From: Schistosoma haematobium | Taxonomy: Eukaryota > Platyhelminthes > Trematoda > Strigeidida > Schistosomatidae | Assembly (NCBI RefSeq): GCF_000699445.3 | Contig: NC_067195.1 | Span: forward strand, 59,991,591-60,055,590 | DNA length: 64,000 nucleotides | Reading direction: 5' to 3' | In this document: positions 46,766 to 59,959 of the stretch, in pieces | How positions within the stretch are numbered: position 1 is the first letter of the stretch | Layout: each line of letters opens with the position of its first letter | Position numbers and translations under genes: made by a program | The notes under the pieces: model-generated | The model's input: only the letters and a program-made list of their open reading frames with translations | Database searches by the model: none | Told to the model about the DNA's origin: nothing

Positions 46766-47313
46766 CCCACACCATAGAAAACAACATTGCTGAAAAAACG
46801 CTTATCAGAATGAATATAAATCAAGCGAGTTGAATTATGCGGAATATTTCAACTTAATTTTTTATAACAAGCAAACTCTTATGACACTACCATTTTGATG
46901 ATGTTTTCGAAATATCTAAACACTAATTTTTATTAAAAGTTATTCAGTCGCATTCAACTTACATTCTGTTTCTTTTTCCGAAAATTTAGTTTATTTTAAA
47001 TTTACTTAAAGAGTTTTTATTCATCTATTTTATAATACTTAATTTCAAATAAGCTCTATTCAAATACACTTATCCGGTGATTGGTGTATAATTAATTTGC
47101 TTCACTTCATATTAATTGTGTACACACTGATGACTAATATGAATGTGTACTTCAAAAAGCAATAAATGCCATAGAAACAAATAAATATTATTATTCATAG
47201 ATCATACTACATTATGAACTGAATAAAATTCCCTAAAAATTCCAGAATAAAAGTCATCACCCCCCCCCACAAATAGTGCAATAGCTCAACATTTAATAGA
47301 GAGACGACATACA
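46766..47313. other. Intergenic, nothing recognised; C9 run
   Basis: AT-rich; a run of nine C at 47260-47268. Confidence 0.5.

Positions 47314-47347
<34 letters not shown>
47314..47347. repeat. (ATT)n tract, likely a retroelement tail
   Basis: About 11 ATT units. On the minus strand it follows a TTGAATAAAGCT poly(A)-signal-like motif downstream of the frame at 47351-47632, so it reads as an (AAT)n 3' tail. A second (ATT)n tract lies at 47864-47892. Confidence 0.85.
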
Positions 47348-47350
47348 GCT

Positions 47351-47632
47351 TTATTCAACATTATATTTTTGGTACAACACAGAATTCTCAGCATAAAGTA
47401 TTTCAACAAGTTTCATTTTCTTGTACCTTGATCTATTGTGACGATAAATTTTGAATGATGACCGATTAGATGTTAGGAGTTCGGTAATCCACATTTGATT
47501 AATGTTCATTCGTTTCAATGCATATTGCCGGCCACCATGATGTCGCTGATTGTACCTTTTTGTATCACGTATAGCGAAAGGTTGTAAACTTTTCATAAAC
47601 GCGCCTGAATAAATTGTGCGCACAATAGACAT
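47351..47632 (-). CDS. Unrecognised 93-codon ORF before an (AAT)n tail
   Basis: Starts at ATG (47632), four codons after an in-frame stop, and ends in TAA just before the AATAAA-like motif and (AAT)n tract. The product is basic, with HHGGRQYALKRM, MWITELLTSNRSSFKIYRHN and RYKKMKLVEILYAENSV. I recognise no domain. The position suggests the 3' end of a non-LTR element or retrocopy whose tail is the ATT tract; a chance frame is also possible. Confidence 0.3.
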   Translation of the reverse strand: MSIVRTIYSGAFMKSLQPFAIRDTKRYNQRHHGGRQYALKRMNINQMWITELLTSNRSSFKIYRHNRSRYKKMKLVEILYAENSVLYQKYNVE

Positions 47633-48299
47633 AATGATGTGCTAAAACAAACGACAAAACAGATAACTTGATAAAATATCTAGATCGGAGGGACAGGTAC
47701 TCCAGATATTCATAAATCCTTAAAAATCGTCAACAGTCAAAGAAAGTGACCTCTGAAGTCCTTGGGATACATGAAGTTGAACCCATTTTATGTATTCAGA
47801 AAGTACAGCTGTCAATTTATCACCATAATGGTGAATTCATAACTTTGACTCAACTCCTATCCAATTATTATTATTATTATTATTATTATTATCATCATTA
47901 TCAATATCCAGTTATAAAATCTTCGCTCACCTATGTGTGACTTCATGTATTTTTAAATTTTCTTTCCATTCTTCTATGATTTTAACTCACTCAAATCTTA
48001 AACATTTGTAGACTCTTTAAAACAATCAGAGTTATTATGTAATCCATCAGTTTTCGAATTCTAGATAATTACTGCCTCATTCTCTTTATATTTCCCATAG
48101 TTTTCTTCCAACGACCTTACAAATGCATGTATATACTATGTCGTTGTCATTCAAATTTTTTGAGTCATCCATGTCCGATATTTAATATTATGTAATGTTT
48201 AAAAAACATAAAATTAGAACGAGCTGAGAAGAAACCACAAAGTAGAGCTAATTCATATTATTATGACTTAATTAGTGTTCAATTTTTATTTCTACAGAA
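47633..48299. other. Intergenic, (ATT)n at 47864-47892, otherwise nothing
   Basis: AT-rich with the second ATT tract; no other feature. Confidence 0.5.
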
Positions 48300-48520
48300 T
48301 AAATTTGAGAATAATAACTACTGGATTTCGACACAAATAGTGAATGCTGTCGTTCTCATCTTGAGACTTGTTAGTCATCTTCTTCATCCTATAATTGATT
48401 CACCAATCAATATCAGTTGAAGAAACACTGTGGATTATGTAACACAAAAATCGCTACTTTTAACTAGTGCATATTCACAATATAACATGGTTTCGAACCC
48501 AGGGTAGATTGATTTTTTAA
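48300..48520 (-). mobile_element. Strongly decayed tRNA-derived SINE
   Basis: On the minus strand: B-box CCCTGGGTTCGAAACC (48490-48507 region), and about 130 bp further CTAACAAGTCTCAAGATGAG followed by AACGACAGC, which resembles a ruined hammerhead segment. Family not certain. Confidence 0.4.
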
Positions 48521-49194
48521 CCAAAGTTTATTCGTTAATCAATATTGATGTAAATAATTTATTTTAGTTGTGTGGATATCTTTATATTAAGAGAGTTAAT
48601 TAAATTCGATTAAGGTAGTAATTAGTTTTTACTAAAGTAATGAGTAATATTAATCAATCTGTTTAAGGTATATTAATTGAAATTAAAATTGAAGTTGAAT
48701 ATGTAATTTCATTGTCAGAATGATTGATTTGAATAGTTTCATTTTAATGCATATGTAAACCTATTCACAATGAAAAGATTAACTACAAAGAACTCAAAAG
48801 ACTAAGTATATTTTTCTAAATAACAATCATGATCCCGTTTAATTTTAGTAATGAATTCATTCGTCCATAACTTACTACAATTCCTTCTATTTCATTTCTA
48901 CATTTAAATTTTCAGTGAATATGTGATTATTAGGAGTATTTGAATTATGGTATAAACTAGGAATCCCAATGATAACGTAATTTAGACCAAGAAGAACTAA
49001 ATGAGTACGAACAAATGTATTGTATTTAGAATTCAAAATCAAACAGTCATCAAGTACAAAGGGATCATTAGTTTATTAGTTATCGGGAATACGTGTTTAA
49101 GCGTATTTGTGATTAGACTGAATGTTTATTTCACGAATATATATTTTGAAAAAGTTTAGCGAGTACTTCTATCACTTATCAGCATCTGTTGATT
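48521..49194. other. Intergenic, nothing recognised
   Basis: AT-rich. Confidence 0.5.
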
Positions 49195-49420
49195 AACTGT
49201 AACAGACTGTCGTCAAGACATTGTATTGATGAAATTAATGAAAGTAAAAACGTCGGAATTTCTACTCTTGGATACGTCGATAAAGGCCACATTGTATGTG
49301 AGAGCTCAAAAATGATTGAGCCATTGATGTTGAAATTGAGATTCGAACCCAGTACCTTCTGCTGTAAATAATAATGTGTTATAAACTAAATTACTGGCCT
49401 CTAACTTGCTCAGTTGGTGT
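49195..49420 (-). mobile_element. Decayed tRNA-derived SINE
   Basis: Minus-strand B-box GGGTTCGAATCTCA (about 49339-49353) with a weak A-box-like GGCCAGTAATTTAGTTTATA upstream. No recognisable ribozyme core. Confidence 0.4.
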
Positions 49421-49430
49421 TGATTTTTTG

Positions 49431-49740
49431 TGGCCCGGTATCTGACTCCAGTTAGATCGTATGAATGATAGTTAACGAATAATTGCTATCGAAATGTACA
49501 TCCCCGCTACGCTTGTATATTATTATTAGACTTAAATCGCATTAGTGAATAACGAAATTAAATAAATCAAATACGTGAATGGATTTTAAAATACATATAT
49601 TTTGTACACTCATTGATATGGACAGACAATCATATGAACGAAGAGAAGACAAGAGAGCGAAGTGAAATGATGAGCAGTGAAGAACGCACGTGAGCCAACT
49701 TAATTTAATTAATATTTATAGCCGGATAGAAATAAGTTAC
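49431..49740 (-). repeat. LTR-like repeat, second copy of 32571-32870
   Basis: Shares TGGCCCGGTATCTGACTCC, AATAACGAAATTAAATAAAT, ATTGATATGGACAGACA and GAGAGCGAAGTGAAATGA with the 32.6-kb copy in the same order and orientation. No coding sequence attached. Confidence 0.6.
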
Positions 49741-50479
49741 AGAGATGTGATGAAATAGGATAAGAAGTGCACACGTACGCTTACATAAGAACAGCCAAGC
49801 GAATAATTAACAAGGTCAAAACGTGACTCAAGAAGAATGAATAGATTGGCCTATCGTGAAGTTAGAATAACCTATGTAGGTTTAACATAGCACTACAGAT
49901 TTATTTGTGAGCGTTTGTATTTTCCCTTTGTTAATATGAACATGGATAATCTATAAGAAAAAATTCGGTAACTAACAGAACTTTTCACCCGTATTTATAG
50001 TGTTACTACATTATTCGTACCACTTACAAAAAATGAGATAGGAAATGAAAAGCGATAGAACAAAATCAGTGTCAAACTGATCATTGATTATTTTTAAAAT
50101 TATTACACATTAACCAAATCATTTAAGCATGCAACAATTTATGTTTATTTGATCTGTCATTTGCACAGTAAATTTCACTGTTAAAATCACTTATTCTAAC
50201 ATGAAATATGACGAAATTTATCGTTACGATATATAAATATATCCGATATTCACTGAGATTACTCATCAAAGTATGAGATCTTTACAGTCACTAGGGCATC
50301 AAACAATAAAATGAATAGAAATAAGTGTTTAAACTTGGAACCATACACTAAACCTTATGATTGATTGAATAGTATAATTTGGTCAACTAATTAATTAATT
50401 TATAGAGTTTTACTAATATTCATGAATGGTAACTTCGTTATTTCCATTTATTATTTCATTTCATAAACTGAATAGTCTA
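49741..50479. other. Intergenic, nothing recognised
   Basis: AT-rich. Confidence 0.5.
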
Positions 50480-50840
50480 TTCTAAGCAAAGATGGATAGT
50501 GGCTAGCAGTGGAATACGGACTCGTGTTTCGTCCTGCTTGGGACTCGTCAGCTGTACGTACATGCATCTCACAGCTGATTTTCACTCCGGGACTTCAATC
50601 CAGTACTATTCGCTTCAAACGCCATCGCGTTATTTACTTAGCTAATGAGTCCCGATAGCCATTTGCTTGTACAATGGGGTGAAGCTTAAATTCACTTAAT
50701 ATTGTTTACTTGAATCTTCCCGTTGATGTTCAGTACTGCAATTGATAAGTCTCTTATAGTCATATGGCATTCTGTGCGCATTACCTAGATATGGCCTTAA
50801 TTCACAAGCATAATAAGCAAAGATGGATTGTATATTCATT
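50480..50840 (-). mobile_element. Sm-alpha-like (family-1) SINE
   Basis: On the minus strand: flank 50695-50840, tRNA-like segment with GGCTATCGGGACTCATTAGC and B-box-like GGATTGAAGTCCCGG, ribozyme 50509-50565, then CACTGCTAGCCACTATCCAT. This is the most complete family-1 copy in the window. Confidence 0.82.
50509..50565 (-). ncRNA. Hammerhead ribozyme, Sm-alpha type
   Basis: Minus strand: core CTGACGA (complement 50545-50551), perfect helix II GTCC/GGAC with loop CAAGCA, GAAA, 2-bp helix III (AC/GT) with loop ACGA, GTC cleavage triplet. Helix I is poor next to the core (TACAG against CGTAT), so activity is doubtful. Confidence 0.72.
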
Positions 50841-53800
50841 GTTCTGAAAATCTTGCCATCAGTTTTTGTCACAATATACAAGAGTTTTTCACTATAGATT
50901 ATTCATAATGAGATAATTTGATGTTTCCTGATATCCAAGATACTTTTGTCAGAGTAATACATTTTTGTCACTATTTAAGGAATTCATTATGTAAGGCTGG
51001 TCATGTTGATAATCTCGTTTTATGCAATTTATAGTCTTGGAAGTGTTATAAGTCAAACGTTCAACAGATAAACAAGAATTTTTGTATGAGTTTGTCCCTT
51101 CCAGAGACTAATAATGATGACTACATTTTGATTAGTCTTTGCTGGAATATGAATTCTGTTGTTGAATGTCTTAATATCGCCTGGAGATATAAATTTTGCC
51201 ATATACTTGAACTGTTTCTAGATATTGAATACAGGACAGATGTCTTATCCTTATCGAGAGAAACCAAAATTGTGTTCCACATTCAGACTCAAGCTCAGTA
51301 TCTATCGATTTATACATCAGCGTGTTGTCCATCAGGTTATTGAGTTTGGATAGTCAGTAACATGTCTAAGGATAAAATTCCAGTTCTTGCATTCGCTGCT
51401 TATTACAATTCAAATGTATAATTATAATGAAATAATAGAAAATTGATCAAAATATTAGTAAAGTAATCACAGAAATATTCACTTAGAATTCCAATAGATT
51501 ATTTCCAGACTAATTGTTATTATTTACTGACCAGTATCTCTGTTGTTTATTCTTCTTCGTAAATTGAGTAACTCATTTGAAATGTCTTTAAATAATTTTA
51601 TATCTTGAATCATAGATTTTCTTTATTGTCTTGATACTTTAATTAACACATTGATTGTTTATGGTTAAGTAACTGATTAATCAGATTGAATATTGTTCAC
51701 TATGACCTTTTCTTCTTTGTTTATTTTCCTCACTAATCCTTTTTTTTCTATCTCTATATGATGATCACAACAATACAATTATGAAATTAACTTTAGCCAA
51801 TGTTGTATCAATATAGAATGAAAATAAAAGGATGTTGACTCATGAAATAAATTTGAAAATCTCTACTGACCTTAATTCAAATTAGTTAACAGGAAAATAG
51901 TTTATTTGCTTGGATCTGTTTACCATAATCTTATGAAGGTAACATAAAAATAGCTTTAAACAGCTAATCAGATCTTGAAACTCAATAAAAATAAAGAAGT
52001 TATATGCAAGAATGTACATAATTGAACAGAAAATCAGACAAACATCAATTGTCATCACCTTGAAGATCATTTTTATCTCAGATTGATATTAACTAGAGGA
52101 CGTTTTAAAGTCCAGTAGGACTGAACAGCTTCTTCGTTTTAGCATTTCCTCAGGAGAGAGCAGCTAGACAGGTTACATGGTTGTTTAAGGCTGCACGACG
52201 AGAGACAAGTCTAAGTGGAATGAAATAAGCAAATGGATTATCTGACTAGTTAGGATCATTATCCAGATGTTGTTGGCAGTTTGATATCTCGTAAATATCT
52301 ATGAAATTGATTGACGCTGATTCGTATACCATAGGAAGCATCCGTTTTCTGATGATTGAAAGCATGTCTTTCTAAAGAGTGTTAGCCAGCAGGAAACTTA
52401 AGTCTAGGATTTCCTGCAGACTATCTCAAACCATCTAACATGAATGCATGTTTTTTAGCCTCTCAATTTGTGTCAATCATTTCTCTCTGCATTGTTGTTG
52501 ATAATGACTGAAATGAAAAGAATAACGTGACTATAAACTATGGTGATCTCATGACAGAAATTCACGAGTGATGTCTTACAATAACAGTGATACAATCAGT
52601 CAATGTGTCAGAATCCTATGACCCACTTTTAAAATTTTTATGAATGTTTAACATTTGTGTCCTTAGCAAACAAACTTTATCAATTAAGTTAACAAGGCAA
52701 TGGAAATAAAAACACGCATAAATGATTATTTTTATTAAAAAGAATCTACATTAGCAACTCATAATTCATACTTAATGATTACAATTGACTTCAGTTCTGT
52801 AATTTAAACATTAATGAATTTAATTTAGATATGAAATTGAAAATAATCAGAACCGAGAATAGACCAGGTTGTTCATTAAATTATCGGATAGTTTGTACCT
52901 TAAATGCAAATAAATGGAATGAAATTTTGTATACAATAAAGAAGAATAGTTTACTGAAACGAAACTGTGCATTTATTAATAATTTTGCATGGAAACAGTA
53001 ATGTAAATAATTAAGATATGTTGATTGTATGTAATTAACAAAATGAATTCAATATATGTTAAGGGATACACTGTAGGTTTGTTTTATAGGTGTAAAGAGT
53101 TTGACCATTAGACATTTAATTTATTCTAACCATTCAACTATTCTACACTTTTATTTTTAAGGTTATTTACAAAATCCATTCAAATTTATCAGTGTATTCG
53201 ATTTCAACCATTTCAATCAGTGTATGTGTTGGCTTTCATCAAATGAGTGTAGTGTTCCCTATTTTTATTATTATTATTATTATTAGTAGTAGTAGTAGTA
53301 GTATTCACGATCCATAATTTGTATTTGAAAATATCCTCTTCTCATAAAATGTTTTTACATCCCCCTTCAATTTTTTTTACTCACAACTGAATCCACCATC
53401 ATTTGATGTTACTAACACCTCCATATATGTGCATGGTTTATTAATTAGAAATTGTTTACTCGATTCTCATGAAAACTAATTGTTGACTTGCCGGTTTCAG
53501 GCTCCATCTTTATTAATCTAAATTCTGTAGAAATGACATCATAATAATTTTCATTATGTATATGATCTATTTTTCATTGTTTTTATGAAGTCCTCATGTT
53601 AATTAGCAACTGTATGATTACTAGCAATAGAGATTAAAGTGAACATCCCAAAGTTTTACTAGTAAGCAGTTACAAATAAAGTTAATCAAGTTAAAAGTGA
53701 AACAATGACTTGTTAGTGATGATGAATGAAGGTTGAATGGATTATTTTTTTAAAATATGGACATTTGAATTTCATCACAGAGATGTAATGATGTTTTGCA

Positions 53801-54449
53801 CTCATTCCTGTGCTTGACCATCTATCAAATCATTATTACTCTTCAGTGAAGTTTAAAAAATAGTAAAAATCGCCTATTTAGTACATTATGGTTTGTATTC
53901 AATTTTAGTTGTTATTAAATGTTACAAAATCTCAGTCACAACAGTTTACTCAACTTCTAACTTCCCAGTATATTTTGTTTTACGATGTAATAAAATGACT
54001 TACAGTTATATATATATGATATTCTTTTTATTAGTCAAACTGAATGTAACCCTCTTCAGAAAGTAGTCTCTTTCTTCTCATTTAAATGCTTATGAAAAAT
54101 AATCAGTTTTTTTTCTGTATTTTGTCAAACTGTCACATGGAAGATAAAATATGGTTTACTTATCAGACAGATTTTCCAGTGAAAAAGATATATGAGTAAT
54201 GACAACTAAAATGTCCTTAATCCATTATACATGTTTGTTTGATATTATCGTCTAGAAAATAGCAAAAACAAATGTGTACAGATTTAATTTCTTTTCCAAA
54301 AATAAAACAAAAACATACGAAGAAATAAAGTAAGTATACACTACAGCTTTAAATCTTAAATGTAAAATAAGCTGTTTTTCAACAACAACAACAACCACAA
54401 AATTTGTTTTTTCTAACTTTATTCTACGAATCATAAACTGAATTTTATT
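50841..54449. other. Intergenic, nothing recognised
   Basis: 3.6 kb. A compositionally more balanced stretch at 52090-52510 might be an old repeat. (ATT)n/(AGT)n runs at 53265-53303. An 85-codon frame at 51086-51343 has no recognisable motif. Confidence 0.4.
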
Positions 54450-54565
54450 TCAATTGTTGAGATTATGAGTCATTTGAAGTTAGACCATCATGGAAAACCT
54501 GGAAATACTGAATGGCCATTTCGTCCTATTGTATCACTCCTCAGTAGTGCACATCCACAAACACC
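54450..54565 (-). mobile_element. Family-2 SINE fragment
   Basis: Minus-strand ribozyme segment with intact CTGAGGA core (GTGCACTACTGAGGAGTG) and GAAAT, but helix II is disrupted. Head missing; a displaced piece of tail (CACAAACACCCCCTTCTAG) follows at the right. Confidence 0.65.
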
Positions 54566-55247
54566 CCCTTCTAGATTTTATTTATCCACTGTTTTACTGT
54601 CTAAACTGTGTTTGTTTATTCAGTTAAATAAATAGATACTTTTTATTTTCATTTAATTTGCTAATTACAAAAATAAACTAAATAAGATTTCTGTTGACTT
54701 TTTTATTTCGATATTGATAGTATGAATTCGACTGAACATGTAATCATGCTCCTTATCTTCTAAACATGTTTTATAACAATTTTAATCCTAATGTAGTTCT
54801 ATATGACATAAGTGTAGTGGGGCTGGAAAGAGGATGCTTGGAGTGGAGAAAAAATATATCCATGAAATATACAATAATATCCATTGTCCATTTTCTGATA
54901 TCACATTCCTGAATGTTAATTACATTGTAGACATACAAATAAATGTATCTGTCATACATATAGATTAGCTTTAATTCATATTATATTTTGATATAAATAA
55001 GTAATTGCGTTTATTTTATATGATAATCATTCAAATCTTAATTCATAGTATTTTCCTATGTCAGAAGTGAAACAGATATCACTGGCAATAATAGATGATC
55101 ACAGTGTGTAATTGTAGAATAGAGAAACTTAAGAATATAAGCAGATAACTTTCAGCTTCAATGTATCATGCTCAAACACAGCTTATAAGTTCGAAACTAA
55201 AGTAAGGCAATTGTTAATAAGTTCTAATTACAAGTGATTATTCATAT
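54566..55247. other. Intergenic, nothing recognised
   Basis: AT-rich. Confidence 0.5.
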
Positions 55248-55261
55248 ATATGATAAACAGT

Positions 55262-55630
55262 TTTTGGTGGAGTTTTGTTCTGTGAGCTAGATGGTTTGGT
55301 CGTTGAGCTTTCATCGTTCTTCTAAACAACATCATCAGCACAAACGTCAGATAGAAGTGAAGTGTTCGAATTTCTCCATATATGTTTCACAGCTTGTTCT
55401 GTGCACCTCGATGTTGATTGGTTCTTAATGACCTTAAATTTGTTATTGTTTACTTCTTTGTTTTGGTTATGTCTCCCATTGGTTTGATTTTTGTTCCTAT
55501 ATATCTGAAGTTTGTGCTGATGATGTCGTTCAGAAGAACTATGAAAGCTCCACGACCGAATCATCCAGCTCAGAGAACAAAACTCCGCCAAAATCATCCA
55601 CCTGAGCTACAAATCTTCTCTACCATCTCA
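55262..55630. mobile_element. 369-bp foldback element with 14-bp target duplication
   Basis: Arms of about 80 bp: left 55262-55344 (TTTTGGTGGAGTTTTGTTCT...ATCATCAGCACAAAC), right 55508-55592 (GTTTGTGCTGATGATG...AACAAAACTCCGCCAAAA), followed by a ~40-nt extra tail ending CTACCATCTCA. Flanked by perfect repeats ATATGATAAACAGT at 55248-55261 and 55631-55644. No transposase and no Pol III boxes seen. As in the family-2 SINE, one end carries an unpaired tail. Confidence 0.85.
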
Positions 55631-55644
55631 ATATGATAAACAGT

Positions 55645-58259
55645 CTAATATTCTCAACTAAAGAATAATGAATGTTTTTCATTAAAACTTAATTCTATTC
55701 ATTAGAAACACGTTATGAATAGTATATATTTCATTATCCATTTTTTTTTAGTAAAACCGGAGGGGACCATGATGCTGAAAGTGTTTACAAATTCTTAAAA
55801 GAAATAAACTAAACTTAGTAATATTGTACAATTACAACATAACCTCTATGTAATCTAATTAATTCTATAGAGCATATAGTTTTGTTATGATATATAAAGC
55901 CTATACATCTGTTAATCTGTATTTAGTATTTATTACATTTTAATTATGTTTCTTCTTGTTATAGACAATCATTTTCATGAATATTTTATATCCCTAGATT
56001 ATTATCATCATTTGTATTTTTCTTTTTGTAGTGCAAATACATATTTTATAGAAGGTATATATATGTATGTTCATGTACGAATTATAAACTCAAAAATTAT
56101 TATTATGCGGTAACAACGATTGCTTCAAAGAAATTTTGGATCCTAGTACGATGGCTTTATTTCTTTAAACCTGATTATTCTAAAACATTAATATTGGATG
56201 ATAGATTTAAACAGTAAAGATACCCAGAAGATGAGTAAACTACATTCGTGTTCATTCAGTTGTATATCTATGAAATTCACCAAGTTTTATTTATAAGGAT
56301 TTTCAGATTGAACAACTGTAAGTTAAAACAGAATCAAAGGAAATTGGTACGATTCAGTATGATACTAAACAAAAATTAACGATTGGACTTTCGAAAAAAA
56401 GTGATGATGTTTTAGTCTCTATTGTTTCAGAATAACTTCAACGATAAAAATAATAACTATTCTTTCTATCTTTTCAATGTGATTGCCTTGGAACGTACAT
56501 GTAAACAGAATTGAGTTTTTAGATTGATTATTGAAGCAACTGTATTTTATTTATGATTCAATGGTAAACGTATGTGAAATTAGGTAACTACTTATTTCCC
56601 ATGGACTACTACATAGGTGAACAATATATTATTTCATATAAATCTATTGTGATGCTTGTAAGAAGTGTCTTTGTTTCAATCTACAACACAGAAATCTCCT
56701 GTTATCACAATATTTTTGTAAATGTTCAATATTCAATGCCGATTTGTTTTCCTTATCGCGTAAATAATTTATTTCATCGGTAAATTTTAATCATGTAGTC
56801 AACACTACTAGTCGCCAGAAACTGATATGAATAACGACAAATTAATAAATAAATTATCCATATATAAAGATATTTAATTTATCTGTGAATAATGCAAACT
56901 TAAGCGAACACATAAACACATCTTGATGTATACATGTCATTATGTTGATTTTTAGATAACCTACATTTCAGCGGCACATACTGCTTTTTCCCTTGAAATA
57001 ATTAGAATAAGCTTTGCATTCTCCATCTTGGATAATAATAAACTGTTGGTATTAGTATGGCTCCGTAGTGTTCTGGAAATACTTCTCCTAGATTACTTAC
57101 GCGCTTTTTATAGTTTTGTGCACTTTAAATTCCTTTATTAATTCGATGTTCGAATTCTTCAAAAGTATATTGATCTCATATGGCTTGATTTTATCATAGT
57201 GATTAACTGTATTATTGATAGTGACTTTTAACTTCAGATGACTATATTTCAATAGATCCATTCTCTTTAGCAATACCATTTGAAGTAGAACATTTTGTAA
57301 GAACGAAGTCATCAACAAAAGTCTCTTATATAATGAGTTATGAAATATAGCTTACTTATGAAATTCACACTATATATATAATATTGTGTAGAAGCCAGTT
57401 TTGAAGAGAATAAGATTCCAAAGCTCGAAAAATAGCTTTCTGAACACAAAAGTGCCATAAGATATATGGTATTCGTTACTTTTGTAATGTATAGTAGTCG
57501 AAAAGATATGAATGTGTAATATTTTTGGAACTATTCTGTAAATAATCATCAAAGTTGAGCTTGAAGAAATTCGTTACTAATTTTATGATAAGTGATTGAT
57601 AGAAATAATGACAAATTAGTCTTTATCATGTTGATTAGATAAAAGGCACTAATTCGATAAAGATTTTTTTACTAACAATGATGATATAATGAAGAGACCA
57701 AGAACAAAATCTTCAGTAGAATATCATAAATTCATTTTATTTTGTTTGATTCTCGTCATCGTCTTACAACCTGTGATGTTTAAAACTCATAATTACAAAA
57801 TGAATTCAAATCACTTACATGAACGTGTTCATTTGGAAGTTACTTTAAAGACATATCAGTATAGAATAGCAAGGATGTAAATAAATTTAATACATTGAAT
57901 ACTATATAATCTGTCCAATGGAATAGAGTCACGTTTAAAGCAATTTCTAAGATTATGATATCTCAACTATTTCTAGCAACTTACGTTTTCTGCCACAAAG
58001 TTTTATTTTAAACGTTAAATGTTTTGAAATGTCGAAAGTGAAGTAAGATATCTCTATGTTCAATTGATTGAAATCAAACTCATTAGGTAATCGAGAGCGT
58101 TAAAATTTGTAAGTGACGAATTAATTAATTTGTTAATTCACTTTCTATTTCGAATATATATATATATATTCTCGATTGACTATAGCACTTACATTTAATT
58201 TTGACGCTTCGAATATCTTCGGTCATTCAACGACATTATCTCGAGTGCTGATAGTTGTA
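55645..58259. other. Intergenic, nothing recognised
   Basis: 2.6 kb AT-rich, with (AT)n at about 57370-57380 and 58157-58170. A 63-codon frame at 57689-57880 has one hydrophobic stretch but no other support. Confidence 0.4.
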
Positions 58260-58810
58260 TGTGGGTGGTTGTCAATTCCCTATTGTCCACACTATGGAAG
58301 GGTATTTATTCTTAAGAGACCTGAGAAAGAAGTTGAATTAGTGGTAGTCCCAGCGACCTAGGAATGTAACCTCAGAGCCAAAGGGACAACTATTTGAGGC
58401 CGGTTGCGCAAGGACGTTTATAAAAAGTTTTTGTTATGTTATCTCCATACTTCAAAAAACTTTACCACCAGTCAGAAATTCATGGAGGTAAGATGAGGCA
58501 TGACATTTTTAGGGTTGACCTTTTCTAATTCCTTCCTTCCGTTGTGAAAAGGCAGCATCACTGTATATACTGATTGTTTGAGAGGAACGCCTTACTGATG
58601 TCACACCTCTCTACAGTCATCAGTACAACTTCACCTTCGGACCTGAAATTGATGCTTTTAGTCTTGCCGTTCTCCAACCGGCCTGCCTAGCATGGTAGAA
58701 CATAAACGAACAGCTGTTCCAGTCAATATAGCTCGATCGAGTCATCACGATAGTCAAGCCTACCACCACATCAAGGTAGCAGCTACGGTTGAGTTTCAAG
58801 CTCCATTAGT
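58260..58810. other. GC-richer segment, unidentified repeat-like
   Basis: Composition is clearly richer in G+C than the flanks, with sharp edges. Open frames are short and broken. Probably part of a degraded mobile element; I cannot name it. Confidence 0.35.
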
Positions 58811-59959
58811 TAGACAAATTATGTGATATGTATTCACTAAATAAACTAGTTATGTAGAATTTTATTTCGCTTTGAAGTAAAATGTGTTTCATCTAAGATG
58901 AAATAAAATGTACGTAGTGCACATACATTCATTGCCTATTGACCTATAGTTTTTTGACCGTGTTGGATTTTTAGTCAATCATTTGGTTTGTCTAAAACAC
59001 ATACGTACAAAACCTTCATCAAATTTTGAAGTTTACGCTTTCATCTCACAAAAACCTGACAATACTAAAAAAACCACTTCCTCATGACAAACGATGAATC
59101 TAACATGAATAAACAACGTAAACTTCAAAGAATTTTTGTTCGTATTAATTAACATACCGTGAAAATAAACCAAGTCTAAATTATTAGCCTACTATTTCTT
59201 TTTCTCAGATGGATGTTGATTTATTTTTTAAAACCTTTGTGCTTTATTTTAAACATGAACAATATTTTTCTATGTGTATAGGTGTTTTTCAATGGAAGGT
59301 ATCAGAACATTTACAGGAGAACAAATGCTTCCCACGGAAATCACACCAATGTAACAGTTGAAAACGTTTCTCCTGCATTATTTGGCTAGGACTGGCATTC
59401 CTCCCCTGTGAGATAGGTACTATATAAATGTATATATATATTCTTGTGTCACTACTTCATAAATAAAAGGTGTATTTTATATTTCACTCGTCAACAAACC
59501 ATACTTTGTTTTCTTGTTCCATAAAAGAATGTAGCAATAGGAATGAACTTCAACGTATTAAGAAGTATTTAGTGATTCTTATAGTTCACTATTGTTATTG
59601 ATAGTTATTATCATAACAGTAATGTTATCAAACACGACAAACGTCTAGATTTTCAGTAATAAAGGAACTAAACTGGGACATATTATTCCCAAACTTTGGA
59701 AAATGTTATCACCCGTCATAAGTGATGTTAAAAACTAATAGCTCAAAAATGTAAGTTGTAATATTTTTGGCGTGAGCACTCTTGGGTAATAAGTGGGCTT
59801 CTTAAACTAAATGAACCCACCACTTATTATGACATGAGTCAATTACAAGTACAGGCTTTGTCGTAGTACATGATCCATACATGTTTGCTCTGCATACTAT
59901 TTTAATTTTACGAAAAGGTTTCTTCTTTCCATACACATGTTTCAGTTAACATGTTGATG
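58811..59959. other. Intergenic, nothing recognised
   Basis: AT-rich. Confidence 0.5.

Noticed and set aside
47314..47892. CRISPR-like array because of two similar ATT tracts
   Set aside because: Plain trinucleotide repeats, no spacers, eukaryotic context.
51086..51343. 85-codon + strand frame
   Set aside because: No motif, no flanking splice sites that build a larger frame, no recognisable repeat.
57689..57880. 63-codon + strand frame with a hydrophobic stretch (FILFCLILVIVLQPVMF), possible small secreted protein or micro-exon gene start
   Set aside because: No promoter, splice or homology support; AT-rich DNA easily makes Phe/Leu/Ile-rich frames.
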